From Chlamydiota bacterium (GTDB lineage: Bacteria > Chlamydiota > Chlamydiia > Chlamydiales > Simkaniaceae), in the NCBI GenBank assembly GCA_021772245.1, contig JAJFMH010000047.1:1-42366 (forward strand): a DNA stretch of 42,366 nt, given 5' to 3'. The notes under the pieces were generated by a model, which was given only the letters and a program-made list of their open reading frames with translations, was not told the DNA's origin and did not search any database. A program made the translations under genes and the position numbers. Below are positions 27,101 to 35,172 of this stretch, piece by piece. Each line of letters begins with the position of its first letter. Within the stretch, counting starts at the first letter, position 1.

Positions 27101-27237
27101 ATAGTTTACTCATTACAAAGATCGAATTAAGTACTGAAATAATTCCAAAGCAAATGTCTCTTATCCACTCAATTTTATCCAAAATTCTTAACTCTGATCA
27201 ACTACAAGCCTCTCCGATTTACCCCTCTAACTACTAA
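24199..27237 (+). CDS. Large unknown protein, helical with disordered Ser/Pro linkers; possible effector
   Basis: I do not recognise this 1012-residue protein. It starts with a Ser/Asp-rich, probably disordered stretch (residues 1-35), followed by long amphipathic helical sequence to about residue 500. A Pro/Ser/Thr-rich linker follows (about 501-535, FSPITQPAIQSPSPEP). A second helical block runs to about 890. A Ser/Thr/Pro-rich region (about 900-965) precedes a short helical end. No signal peptide, membrane helix or enzyme motif is visible. The ATG lacks a Shine-Dalgarno sequence. Size, lack of a recognisable domain, disordered N-terminus and lone transcription unit fit a secreted effector of an intracellular bacterium, but that is inference only. 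A structural or cell-division protein is an alternative. Confidence 0.7.
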   Translation: MAALNRILPRDSLSDDFPSPSIERKSDSDSILDQIVNAAPEKAVDIPLIESAISNLKNAISSLRLGPRAIMDKNFMEAHLSYLNEPHDLSLLSYVLETTLLQLQAENSSSRKIFKAIEGSLDETQREFQECKLKKSENLASKLERTSILFQSDEANYKILQCTPRELKESSLDNATEKTVFYNSLCSLFNKINSKQEACKKLNTELRAQGTDLPILDPNKLNETLFGQVDKVTLTFARKMPAPKGLSEEPNHELPMLAKSYRLENDLRKTLEEFSSKAGIWKLGVTKTLVQIFSDQFFAFQNEIQEFFPEINRCFLKKILNQQNQIIKRHTEVIVKLGKCIDCDLSDLESALEMSKNYFDYVDRYQKHALPLIQSMSARHHFLTHFLLFLDTISDECIHKLIEINQNSKKTSLYENTLNFLYEKIEEIDGFAPIPDEADYKVALEILHLNTPLFTTYLPALLDISGPLWRCQKAIEPLLENVARQTKELARQKSYASRVQTVTVTPDMLPAESTFSPITQPAIQSPSPEPLISPINDLIQTMLGKISGLENLLTNKQAKKAFKCFKTHHRSVCILLKELQNGEAMLNKQTFYQASIDAVSEAALMIEQLLCSCISEEGDLSEDEYKLQCKTHDLLELYDNLQNLGVRIDDPTHDATLSNLNKGEIRARYPSKLRGDYHPESVSSILQEAYFFLINEENDPKSLPTDVFQVLSNALFASSKLITSFTGDAFEITDQLENIKLQLNTDDIPSAEQLDPYIECCNIANELGCNDLITVQDILSRITFMQFNSLENSDKLDLVFSTQVKTIQYLLEEIFSQIAWNLDIDSSSYNHDMFELLSAIMNDNMPKLTEDEIEFLKSGPSVRFNSRYSDHVSSTTDALTSLIISIRELSKGVFQRNSNKNTLPLTSRALTVQSRASSTLSNPSPPTQSPLVDRDLSSRLSDTSTLSTSLTPTHDNFTPVFSSNLTENSLLITKIELSTEIIPKQMSLIHSILSKILNSDQLQASPIYPSNY

Positions 27238-27343
27238 CAGTAAGTCGCTTAAAAAATTCTCTCTCCTAGAAAAAATATTTTTTTCTTCAACTTATTCCTC
27301 CTTAATGGATTAAAAATAATAGAAAAATTATTACCAGATTCCA

Positions 27344-27373
27344 TTGATTGGTATTTCAAAAGGGGTGTATAGT
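27344..27373 (+). promoter_or_regulatory. Promoter of the small basic protein gene
   Basis: TTGATT at 27344-27349 and TATAGT at 27368-27373 are 18 bases apart and lie 44 bases before the ATG at 27418. The ribosome-binding site GGGAGG (7 bases before the ATG) is nearly ideal, suggesting strong expression. Confidence 0.6.
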
Positions 27374-27417
27374 TAAGGTACAACTAAAGATTTTTATTTA
27401 CTTTGGGAGGTAATTTT

Positions 27418-27762
27418 ATGAAAAATTCTGATCATCACAGAAAGCATCTACGTAAGAAAGCTATTCGAGAAGCGCAGAAATTAACATATGAAACAGACCC
27501 TAAACAAATAAGTGAGAGTGAGTTGCACAAGCAAACGTGTGATCCAAATACTCTACTTCAAAAGGAACATCGAATAACCTCTTCGGGGAAAAGATCTAAA
27601 ATGGCTAATCCTAAAGAAGTTACATGGGAAACAGAGCCAGAGAGTCTCCACCAAGAGGGTAAAAGATGGATGGAAACCTCTAAAAAGCAGTCTTTGGATA
27701 AGGGATACCGACTCCGCGATAAGATGATCAAGCGTCGATCTAACAATGGAAAAGTAGCGTAA
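27418..27762 (+). CDS. Small basic hydrophilic protein of unknown function with an internal repeat
   Basis: The 114-residue product (ATG at 27418 after GGGAGG) is rich in Lys, Arg, Glu and His and has no hydrophobic segment. It carries a degenerate duplication: KLTYETDPKQ in the first half and EVTWETEPES in the second, each followed by a polar stretch with LHK/LHQ. It begins KNSDHHRKHLRKKAIREAQK. A nucleic-acid-binding role is possible from composition but not shown. No family is recognised. The good promoter and ribosome-binding site suggest high expression. It stands alone between the large unknown gene and the phosphoesterase operon. Confidence 0.7.
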   Translation: MKNSDHHRKHLRKKAIREAQKLTYETDPKQISESELHKQTCDPNTLLQKEHRITSSGKRSKMANPKEVTWETEPESLHQEGKRWMETSKKQSLDKGYRLRDKMIKRRSNNGKVA

Positions 27763-27798
27763 AGCGACTATCCAGTATTGAAGGCATTTGATCAATAC

Positions 27799-27834
27799 GA
27801 TACAATTGCGAGTTTAATAGCTTGCAATTGTATC
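27799..27834 (+). promoter_or_regulatory. Perfect inverted repeat directly before the metallophosphoesterase start
   Basis: GATACAATTGC (27799-27809) is repeated exactly inverted as GCAATTGTATC (27824-27834). With inner pairs including one G-T, the stem extends to 14 bp around an 8-base loop. It ends one base before the ATG at 27836 and covers the place where a ribosome-binding site would lie. No T-run follows on either strand, so it is not a normal terminator. It could be an operator or a translation-controlling hairpin. Confidence 0.6.
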
Positions 27835-27835
27835 A

Positions 27836-28735
27836 ATGAATAAAAAACCATTACTTAAATTTGCCCATATCTCCGATCTTCATTTTGGAAAAGGAAATTT
27901 TGGGTTTTCTCAATTTCTGTCAAAAAGGTGGCTTGGAAACCTTAATTACCTTCTTTTTCGAAGAAAGCATTTTTTACATGATCGTATCCAAAAACTCACT
28001 CCTCTTTTTAACGAATTAAACATCGAAAATATTATTGTTTCTGGTGACGTGTCGACAACCTCTCTATATAAAGAATTTGCGCTTGCTAAAGATTTTACTC
28101 AAATCCTCAAAGAAGCAAGTAAATCTGTGTATGTAATTCCAGGAAATCATGACACCTACACTCGAAAAACGCAGAAAAAGAACGTGTTTTATCAATACTT
28201 TTCACCTTCCTTTGAAAAAAACTCATCAAAGATCTCTTCCTTCAATCTCAAAGATCACTTTGTTTGCGCAAAAAAATTAGAGCATGGATTTTGGCTTATT
28301 GGAATGGACACAACGATTGCAACAAATCTCTATTATTCAACAGGCAATTTCACTCAAAAAATCGAAGAAAACTTAAAACAACTTCTCGATTTGATTCCAA
28401 AAAATGAAAAAGTAATTGTAGTAAATCATTTTCCCTTCTTTTTTCAAGATGACAAACGAAGAAGACTTGAGAGAGGAAAATCACTTGAAAACCTACTAAA
28501 AAACTATCCCAATGTATTTCTATATGTACATGGACATACCCACAAAAGATCACTTGTTGACTTAAGACACACTAACCTCCCTATTATTTTAGACAGTGGA
28601 AGCTGTTCTCATAAAACGCAGGGGTCTTGGAATTTGATCGAAATTTATGATGATCATTTAGAAGTCTCTTTATTTACATGGAATATAGCCACAGACAATT
28701 GGGTATTGAAAGAAAAAGAGGAACTTCCTCTATGA
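27836..28735 (+). CDS. Calcineurin-like metallophosphoesterase
   Basis: The 299-residue protein has all five metallophosphoesterase motifs in order: AHISDLHFG (D14, H16), VSGDVS, IPGNHDTY, VVNHFPFF and HGHTHKR. The family hydrolyses phosphodiesters and phosphomonoesters with two metal ions, and includes cAMP phosphodiesterase (CpdA) and YaeI-like lipid A phosphatases. The substrate cannot be assigned. There is no signal peptide. Its stop overlaps the ATG of the downstream YkgJ-like gene by 4 bases, so they are coupled. The start lies right after a perfect inverted repeat that leaves no room for a Shine-Dalgarno sequence. Confidence 0.88.
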   Translation: MNKKPLLKFAHISDLHFGKGNFGFSQFLSKRWLGNLNYLLFRRKHFLHDRIQKLTPLFNELNIENIIVSGDVSTTSLYKEFALAKDFTQILKEASKSVYVIPGNHDTYTRKTQKKNVFYQYFSPSFEKNSSKISSFNLKDHFVCAKKLEHGFWLIGMDTTIATNLYYSTGNFTQKIEENLKQLLDLIPKNEKVIVVNHFPFFFQDDKRRRLERGKSLENLLKNYPNVFLYVHGHTHKRSLVDLRHTNLPIILDSGSCSHKTQGSWNLIEIYDDHLEVSLFTWNIATDNWVLKEKEELPL

Positions 28736-29172
28736 GTAAATTAAAAATGCATGCAAGCAGCAAGTGGTACAAAGATGGCATAAAATTTGAATGCACTGGA
28801 TGCGGAAAATGTTGCACCGGATCCCCCGGTTATGTTTGGCTTCGAGACAGTGAAATCAAAAAAATTGCAGAACACTTACAAATTTCAACTAAAGAATTTT
28901 TAAGAAAATATACAAGGCTTGTAAATGGAAAAGTATCCCTTTTAGAAGATAAAAAATCATTTGATTGCGTGTTTTTAAAAGATCAAAAATTTTGCACCAT
29001 TTACAACGCAAGACCTAAACAATGCAAAACCTATCCATTTTGGGATGAGGTTTTCTCTTCAGAAGATGCATGGATGGAAGAATCAACTCGTTGTGAAGGA
29101 ATTAATAAATCAGATGGGATTTCATTTTCTGAGGATGAGATTCAAGAGCGATTAGAAGATAATCGCAAGTAG
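28732..29172 (+). CDS. YkgJ-type cysteine-cluster protein
   Basis: The 146-residue product (ATG at 28732, AGAGGA upstream, ATGA overlap with the preceding stop) has the zinc- or iron-binding cysteine pattern of the YkgJ/CxxCxxCC family (PF03692). It shows ECTGCGKCCTGSPG with C21, C24, C27 and C28, then FDCVFLKDQKFCTIYNARPKQCKTYPFW. The function of the family is not established. A longer frame from 28678 lies mostly inside the phosphoesterase gene and is not used. Coupling with a phosphoesterase is the only hint to function. Confidence 0.87.
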   Translation: MSKLKMHASSKWYKDGIKFECTGCGKCCTGSPGYVWLRDSEIKKIAEHLQISTKEFLRKYTRLVNGKVSLLEDKKSFDCVFLKDQKFCTIYNARPKQCKTYPFWDEVFSSEDAWMEESTRCEGINKSDGISFSEDEIQERLEDNRK

Positions 29173-29223
29173 TTTCCTTTTTTTTAATCATTTTTTTCGA
29201 TACAAACGAAAAAAAGGATATTT

Positions 29224-30942
29224 ATGACACATCAAGACCCAATCGATCCTAAGACGAGAAAAAAAATAGATCAATGGCTAACTGGGCCGTTTGATGCAAA
29301 AACGAAACAAAAAGTGCAACATCTTCAAAATACCGACATTGAAAAGCTCATCGATGCCTTTCACTGCGACCTATCATTTGGAACAGGTGGTATGCGCGGA
29401 CTTATGGGTATTGGTACTAACAGAATCAATATTTATACACTTTCGATTGCCATGCAGGGCTTTTCCAACTACCTGCACAAAGAATATTCAAACCCTAGCA
29501 TCGTGATTGGATACGATTCTAGAATCAACTCAAAGCAATTTGCTGAAAAAGCTGCTGAGATTTTATCAAGTAATCAGATCAAGGTTTTACTATGCCACGA
29601 GCTCAGACCAACACCTTTTGTTTCTTTCGCATGTAGATACTCAAATTCCCATGGCGCTATCATGATAACAGCATCTCATAATCCACCAGAGTACAACGGC
29701 TTTAAAATCTACGGTGATGATGGAGGACAAGTAATCTCACCTCAAGCAGATAAAATTGTGGAATTTGTGAGAAAAATTACAGATATTGCGCAGGTAAAAT
29801 CTAGTGATAAGTCAAACATCTCCTATTTATCAAAAGATGTAGATCAAGCGTATCTTGATGCCGTGTATAACGCATCGATTTACAAAGATAACAATAAAAC
29901 ACATGGCAAAAATCTTAAGATTGTTTTTTCAAATTTACATGGTACAGGAATAACACTACTACCAAAGGCGCTACAAAAGTGTGGTTTTTCTAATGTTGAA
30001 ATCGTAAAAAGCCAAGAAAAACCTGATGGATCCTTTCCTACAGCAAATAGCCCTAATCCAGAACTTCTTTCCGCTTTGCAAGAAGGATTAAATCTTCTAT
30101 CAACATGCCATGGAGATATTTTGCTTTCCACCGACCCTGATGCTGATAGGTTAGGAGTTGCTCTTATTCACAATAAAGAACAAGTAATTCTAACAGGTAA
30201 TCAAATTGCTGTAATTTGTGTACATCACTTAGCTAAATTCTATGCAAAAGAGAAGACTCCAAATGGTGTATTTATTACCTCCATTGTATCAAGTAAATTG
30301 CAGAAAAAAATTGCACAGGCTTATGGGCATCAATACATAGAGGTGTTAACTGGGTTCAAATATATTGCTGAAAAAATACGACAATTTGAAAATACCGATC
30401 AAAAATTCCTATTTGGGACAGAAGAGTCACATGGTTACTTAAATGGAACCTATGCCCGTGATAAAGATGGTATCTCTGCTGCGTGCCTCGTTGCTGAAAT
30501 AGCACTTGCTCAAAAACTACTAGGCAAAGATCTTGTAGATTATCTCCATGCAATATTTGAAGAATATGGTGTCTTTGTAGAAAACACACATTCAATTTCT
30601 TTCCTACCTGGCAAAAAAAGCAGTGAAATTATTAAAGCATCTCTAGAAAAGTTACGAGCAAAAGCACCAAGTCACATAGGTAATATCAAAGTCATAGAAA
30701 TCAATGATTATTTGCTCGATCAATGTTTTGATCTGCCAAGAGCTAATGTCATTGCCTATAAATTAGCTGACGGTAGCACCGCTATTGTTAGACCCTCTGG
30801 AACGGAACCTAAAATCAAAATCTATACTCTATGTATGCAAAAAGAATTTTCAGATGTTAACACTGGAATGAATCTCGCTAAACAGAAAATAGAAAAAATT
30901 CAATCAGATTTAATAAATACTTATTTTTCTCCAAAGGTATAA
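29224..30942 (+). CDS. Phosphohexomutase (phosphoglucomutase/phosphomannomutase)
   Basis: This enzyme class interconverts hexose 1- and 6-phosphates, supplying activated sugars for glycan synthesis and glycogen. The 572-residue protein has the phosphoserine loop TASHNPPEYNGFK (Ser151), the metal site DPDADR (D304, D306, D308), the sugar-binding GTEESHGYL loop and the phosphate-binding RPSGTEPKIKIY near the end. The length fits the PgcA/PGM2-like subgroup rather than the shorter GlmM. Which sugar it prefers cannot be read. AAGG precedes the start, inside an A/T-rich 9-bp inverted repeat (29191-29199 with 29207-29215). It could feed the nearby glycosyltransferases. Confidence 0.92.
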   Translation: MTHQDPIDPKTRKKIDQWLTGPFDAKTKQKVQHLQNTDIEKLIDAFHCDLSFGTGGMRGLMGIGTNRINIYTLSIAMQGFSNYLHKEYSNPSIVIGYDSRINSKQFAEKAAEILSSNQIKVLLCHELRPTPFVSFACRYSNSHGAIMITASHNPPEYNGFKIYGDDGGQVISPQADKIVEFVRKITDIAQVKSSDKSNISYLSKDVDQAYLDAVYNASIYKDNNKTHGKNLKIVFSNLHGTGITLLPKALQKCGFSNVEIVKSQEKPDGSFPTANSPNPELLSALQEGLNLLSTCHGDILLSTDPDADRLGVALIHNKEQVILTGNQIAVICVHHLAKFYAKEKTPNGVFITSIVSSKLQKKIAQAYGHQYIEVLTGFKYIAEKIRQFENTDQKFLFGTEESHGYLNGTYARDKDGISAACLVAEIALAQKLLGKDLVDYLHAIFEEYGVFVENTHSISFLPGKKSSEIIKASLEKLRAKAPSHIGNIKVIEINDYLLDQCFDLPRANVIAYKLADGSTAIVRPSGTEPKIKIYTLCMQKEFSDVNTGMNLAKQKIEKIQSDLINTYFSPKV

Positions 30943-31058
30943 TCCTTTTTTTTCTAATTTTTTATTAACATGCCTCGTCTTCTTTTCTTCCGCAAATACC
31001 TCTTTTTTCTAAGTAAACCCTGTGTTAAACTTACGCTCTAAATAGAGGAGAAAAGTTT

Positions 31059-33440
31059 ATGTTAGTGTCCCTTTCCTGGCTTAAAGAGTGGATTCAGTTA
31101 GACCTTAGTGATGAAGAAATTGGGAATACGCTAACACTTGCAGGCCTTGAAGTAGATAAAATTGAAAAAACTCCTTTATCTTTTACTGGCATCGTCGTTG
31201 GTGAAATAATCGACACAAAAAAACATCCCGATGCAGATCAATTAAAAGTTGCAACAGTCTCAGATGGAATCGATAATTTTCAGGTAGTTTGCGGCGCTTC
31301 TAATTGCAAAATTGGCATGAAAACAGCCTTTGCAAAAATAAATGCCACTCTTACTGACAAGTCTGGAAAAATGCATAAAATTAAAAAAGGGAAACTACGC
31401 GGGGTTGAATCCTTTGGAATGCTTTGCTCAGAAGCTGAGCTCGGTCTTTCTGAGGAAAATGAAGGGATTATGAACCTTGATTTTTCACTGCAAAATGGCA
31501 CCCTACTCACCACTATTTATGAAGATACTATTTTTGAAATTTCTCTTACTCCAAATCTTGGTCATTGCACAAGTGTACAAGGGATCGCAAGAGAACTTTC
31601 ATCCCTGTTAAACCTTCCTATTACACCGCCAGAAATTTGGGAACATGAAGATAAATCTTCTGCTATTTCATCACACCTATGTGTTCAGTTAGAGCAAAAA
31701 GAAAACTGTAAACGTTACCTTTGCTCCATTATTAAAGATGTAAAAGTACAAGATTCTCCTCAGTGGCTTAAAAAGAAACTTGCTTCTGTAAACATCCGAT
31801 CTATTAACAACATTGTAGATGTCACAAATTACGTAATGCTTGAGATGGGGCAACCTCTACATGCCTTTGATTTCGATGCCATCGAAGGGGGTAAAATCAT
31901 TGTTCGTGATGCTAAAGACAATGAAACCATTACAACTCTTGATGGAAAAAAAAGAGAACTCAGTGATGGCATTCTTGTCATTGCTGATGCAAAAAAACCA
32001 ATCGCAGTAGCTGGAGTTATGGGGGGTGAAAATTCAGAAGTAAAAGAAAGCACGACTACCGTTGTTTTAGAATCTGCCTATTTTGATCCAAGCGCTGTTA
32101 GAAAATCGAGCAAGAAGCTTCATCTAAGATCTGACTCTTCTTCCCGTTTTGAAAAAAATATTGATCCACTTGGATGCAAAAAAGCGATATTAAGGGCTAC
32201 TGATCTTATCGTAAAACTTGCAAACGGAACTCATGTTTCTGGAATTATCGATGAAAATTATTTACCTACAGATAAAAAGCGAATTGTTTGTCGCAGCTCT
32301 CGTATCAAGCAAATTCTTGGACTAAATCTCAGCTCATCTGAGATAGAGACTCTTCTAAAAAGACTTGAAATGGAGTTTATCGAAAAAAACGCAGACTCTT
32401 TTACTCTTTGTCCTCCAAGTTATCGAAATGACATCACAACAGAAATTGATATCGTCGAAGAAGTTGCCAGGTTATATGGTTATAATAATATTCCAATATC
32501 TCATCCAAAAGTTTCAAACTCCACGATAGCTCACTCTCCCATCTATCTTTTAGAAAATAAAGTTCGCACTCAACTTATTGGGTCAAACCTCCAAGAGTTT
32601 ATTACCTGCGACTTAATAAGCCCAAAGCTTGCATCTCTAATTGAAAGTGATTCAGTCTTTGCAGCAAATCCGATTAAGGTATTAAAACCAAGTTCTGTAG
32701 ATCAATCGATTCTTAGAACATCTCTTCTACCTGGCATGTTGCAATGTGTTAAACACAACCAAGATCATAAGAATACAAATATTCATGCTTTTGAACTTGG
32801 ACGTATTCATTTTAAAAATGGAAGCGAATACTCAGAGCGAGAGGTTGTCTCTATCATCTTAACTGGTTCAAAAGACCTGCCTAATTGGAAAACAAAAGCG
32901 CGCTGTGTTGATTTCTTTGATCTTAAAGGGTTACTTGAAAACTTCCTAAGCGCAATGCAAATACCTACCCCGACTTTTTCTCCATCCACTTTGAGTTCCC
33001 TCCATCCTCAAAAACAGGCAGCAATCCAAGCTGGCAATATCAATATCGGGTCTTTTGGAGAAGTGCATCCTCAAATCATAGAACAGCTAGGAGTCAATGA
33101 AAGCGTTTATTTTGCAGAAATAGATCTAATTGATTTAATGCAATCTCAGAAAAAGCATCTTCATATGAAAGCTTTGTCTGAGTACCCAGGATCGCAGCGC
33201 GACTGGACGCAAACGTTTTCAAAAGCGATTTCCTATGGAAGTATTCTCGAACAAATCGAGAAAATCCCATCTAAGATCCTCAAAAAAGTCTCTCTGTTAG
33301 ATATCTATCAAAGTGAAAAACTTGGAAAAGATAAACAAAACATCACGCTTCGATTCTATTATGAGCATGATAAAAAGACGCTCGATTATAACGATGTAGA
33401 AAAAGAGCATGCAAGAATAATTGAGAAGCTTAATTTCTAA
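31059..33440 (+). CDS. pheT: Phenylalanine-tRNA ligase beta subunit
   Basis: PheT pairs with PheS as the alpha2-beta2 enzyme charging tRNA-Phe. The 793-residue protein has the normal length and domains: an N-terminal OB-type tRNA-binding domain (TGIVVGEII...DADQLKVATV), the B3/B4 editing core (NIVDVTNYVMLEMGQPLHAFD), the B5 region (about 400-475), a catalytic-like domain, and a C-terminal FDX-ACB domain ending ...EKEHARIIEKLNF. The ATG follows GAGGAG by 8 bases. pheS is not adjacent, unlike in many bacteria. Its last 11 bases overlap the convergent secreted-protein gene. Confidence 0.97.
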   Translation: MLVSLSWLKEWIQLDLSDEEIGNTLTLAGLEVDKIEKTPLSFTGIVVGEIIDTKKHPDADQLKVATVSDGIDNFQVVCGASNCKIGMKTAFAKINATLTDKSGKMHKIKKGKLRGVESFGMLCSEAELGLSEENEGIMNLDFSLQNGTLLTTIYEDTIFEISLTPNLGHCTSVQGIARELSSLLNLPITPPEIWEHEDKSSAISSHLCVQLEQKENCKRYLCSIIKDVKVQDSPQWLKKKLASVNIRSINNIVDVTNYVMLEMGQPLHAFDFDAIEGGKIIVRDAKDNETITTLDGKKRELSDGILVIADAKKPIAVAGVMGGENSEVKESTTTVVLESAYFDPSAVRKSSKKLHLRSDSSSRFEKNIDPLGCKKAILRATDLIVKLANGTHVSGIIDENYLPTDKKRIVCRSSRIKQILGLNLSSSEIETLLKRLEMEFIEKNADSFTLCPPSYRNDITTEIDIVEEVARLYGYNNIPISHPKVSNSTIAHSPIYLLENKVRTQLIGSNLQEFITCDLISPKLASLIESDSVFAANPIKVLKPSSVDQSILRTSLLPGMLQCVKHNQDHKNTNIHAFELGRIHFKNGSEYSEREVVSIILTGSKDLPNWKTKARCVDFFDLKGLLENFLSAMQIPTPTFSPSTLSSLHPQKQAAIQAGNINIGSFGEVHPQIIEQLGVNESVYFAEIDLIDLMQSQKKHLHMKALSEYPGSQRDWTQTFSKAISYGSILEQIEKIPSKILKKVSLLDIYQSEKLGKDKQNITLRFYYEHDKKTLDYNDVEKEHARIIEKLNF

Positions 33441-33906
33441 CAGCCCGGACAACTGCATCAGTTATAATTCCTGTTCCGATAATCCTAGCGCCTGGAATCG
33501 GAACCAAGCAAACTAGCGCCCCTCCAACTGCTTGGTAAATAGTTGACTTATTCTTAAATTTATCTAAAAAGCCCTTCTTTTTAGATTTATTTTTAACAAG
33601 CTCAAAGGAATCATTAATCTCTGTTGAATACGCAAAACTATTTGCCTCTAGTTTACAATAGGTATCATCAAGGACAAGCAAAATGTCTTCACTATCTATG
33701 GTTATATCATACTCAGACTCTATTTCTTGTTTTAAGGAAATCAGAAAAGATTTTTTTTCATCGTCTGTTGCAAACTCATTAAGTAGTTCTATGCAAGACT
33801 CCATGTCATAGTTTTCTACACTTTCTAAAAAGGAAGCTTTATCCCATGCACTTAATGACGTAGTCAGAAAAATTGCAGCTGAAAATATTGTGAAAAGCTT
33901 TTTCAT
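33430..33906 (-). CDS. Secreted or membrane-attached protein of unknown function
   Basis: The 158-residue protein is not recognised. A clear signal peptide (KKLFTIFSAAIFLTTSLSA, cleavage before W20) is followed by an acidic helical region with two Cys (C38 and C84 by reading), which could form a disulfide. A lysine-rich stretch (KNKSKKKGFLDKFKNKS) comes next, then a hydrophobic, Gly-rich C-terminus (VGGALVCLVPIPGARIIGTGIITDAVV) that could insert in a membrane. It overlaps the 3' end of pheT by 11 bases and faces away from the lipoprotein gene at 34102, with a 195-base divergent gap. Confidence 0.7.
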   Translation of the reverse strand: MKKLFTIFSAAIFLTTSLSAWDKASFLESVENYDMESCIELLNEFATDDEKKSFLISLKQEIESEYDITIDSEDILLVLDDTYCKLEANSFAYSTEINDSFELVKNKSKKKGFLDKFKNKSTIYQAVGGALVCLVPIPGARIIGTGIITDAVVRAVRN

Positions 33907-34101
33907 TTATACACCACTGGAGTTACAGATTTTTAGAAAATTCACGTTGGAAACTCATGGAAGAATCTACCTCTAATCTGATTTTTGCAACAATTTTCTA
34001 AACATCGAACTCTACGCAAAAAAAGGTTGAACAAAAGAGGGAATATACGCCATGTTAGGAAGATAGTATATGCTAACAAGAAATCTTGCATGAGGTTAAT
34101 C

Positions 34102-35103
34102 GTGAAAAAATATTCCCCCTTCTTACTCGCAGCTTTAGGTCTGTTTGCTTACGGATGTCAAAATTCCAAAGTAGCTCAAAATGATCATGTAATAACAAAA
34201 CGATTTATCCACAAGTATGGATACGATGTTTCTAAAGAGCAGTGGGATTCACAAGAATTTCCAGGTCAGGTAATTACTACATTAAAAAATGGAATTACCG
34301 TTACTGCTAACTATGAAGATGGTGTTTTACATGGGATATCCCATTCTACGTTTCCTCTCTCCCAAACTTTAGAATCTGAAAGCATGTATGAAAGAGGCAC
34401 TTTAAAGAAAAAGACATCATTCAACATTCGTGGAATTCCTGTTTCAGAAGAAGTATATCTACCCGATAACATTGTTAAGACCACAAAATGGTATACAAAC
34501 GGTATTCCTCTTTCTATTGAAACCTATAAGGGCAAGCAACTCAAAAATGCTGAGTACTTCAACACCAAGAATGAAGTGGAATATAAAGTAGTTGATGGCT
34601 TTGGAACGCGAGTTACTAAAACAGAAAATATGAAACTTGCAGTAAAAGAAACCATTGAAAATGGATATCCAACCAAAAGAGAATCTTTCCACGCAAATGG
34701 AGTTCCTCACTCTATTACAAATTTCCAAAATGGAATGCTTCACGGAACAAAGCAAGTGTTTGCATCTTCAGGTGAACCTGTATTAGAAGAGCATTGGAAA
34801 AACAATCAACTCGATGGTTTGGCAACCTATTTCCAAAATGGTTATAAATATTTAGAAGTCCCCTATTCTGTCGGCAAAAAAAATGGAATGGAAAGACACT
34901 ATGTAGATGGCGAACTCGTTATTGAAGAAACTCAATATATTGATGGGGAAAAGCATGGTCCCTCTACTTTCTACTATGATGGAATGTCTAAAACGCAGTG
35001 GTTTTACAATAATGCTAAAATCTCAAAAGCAAAATATGACAATCTAATTGAACGAGAGCGAACAATTGCAATCATCAATGAGAGGTCGAAAGGAAAATCT
35101 TAA
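34102..35103 (+). CDS. Lipoprotein with MORN-variant (YwqK-type) repeats
   Basis: I take the GTG at 34102, which follows GAGG by 6 bases and begins KKYSPFLLAALGLFAYGC. This is a lipoprotein signal peptide with the lipidated Cys near residue 19. An ATG at 34090 would add four residues. The 333-residue product consists of repeated YxxGxxxG-like units (HANGVPHSITNFQNGMLHG, YVDGELVIEE, YIDGEKHGPSTFYYDG) of the MORN_2 type found in proteins often labelled YwqK antitoxins. That label has no support here because no toxin gene is paired. Export suggests a surface or envelope repeat protein. A strong terminator follows. Confidence 0.8.
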   Translation: MKKYSPFLLAALGLFAYGCQNSKVAQNDHVITKRFIHKYGYDVSKEQWDSQEFPGQVITTLKNGITVTANYEDGVLHGISHSTFPLSQTLESESMYERGTLKKKTSFNIRGIPVSEEVYLPDNIVKTTKWYTNGIPLSIETYKGKQLKNAEYFNTKNEVEYKVVDGFGTRVTKTENMKLAVKETIENGYPTKRESFHANGVPHSITNFQNGMLHGTKQVFASSGEPVLEEHWKNNQLDGLATYFQNGYKYLEVPYSVGKKNGMERHYVDGELVIEETQYIDGEKHGPSTFYYDGMSKTQWFYNNAKISKAKYDNLIERERTIAIINERSKGKS

Positions 35104-35130
35104 GAAAAATTTCTCTTTCTACGAAATCAA

Positions 35131-35158
35131 AACCCGAAAATTTTTTTCGGGTTTTTTT
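35131..35158 (+). terminator. Rho-independent terminator, probably bidirectional
   Basis: AACCCGAAAA (35131-35140) pairs perfectly with TTTTCGGGTT (35144-35153) over a 3-base loop, with seven T's at 35152-35158. On the other strand the stem also ends in TTTT. It lies between the convergent repeat-lipoprotein gene and the small lipoprotein gene and can serve both. Confidence 0.88.
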
Positions 35159-35172
35159 GTCTAAGCTCTAAT

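Noticed and set aside
27553-27795. Minus-strand frames opposite the small basic protein
   Set aside because: The plus gene has a clear promoter and ribosome-binding site; the antisense frames do not.
29191-29215. A 9-bp inverted repeat of mostly A/T before the phosphohexomutase gene
   Set aside because: In a genome this AT-rich such a stem can arise by chance, and the ribosome-binding site stays partly outside it.
34102-35103. YwqK-type antitoxin assignment for the repeat lipoprotein
   Set aside because: No toxin gene is paired with it, and it has a lipoprotein signal peptide, which does not fit a cytosolic antitoxin.
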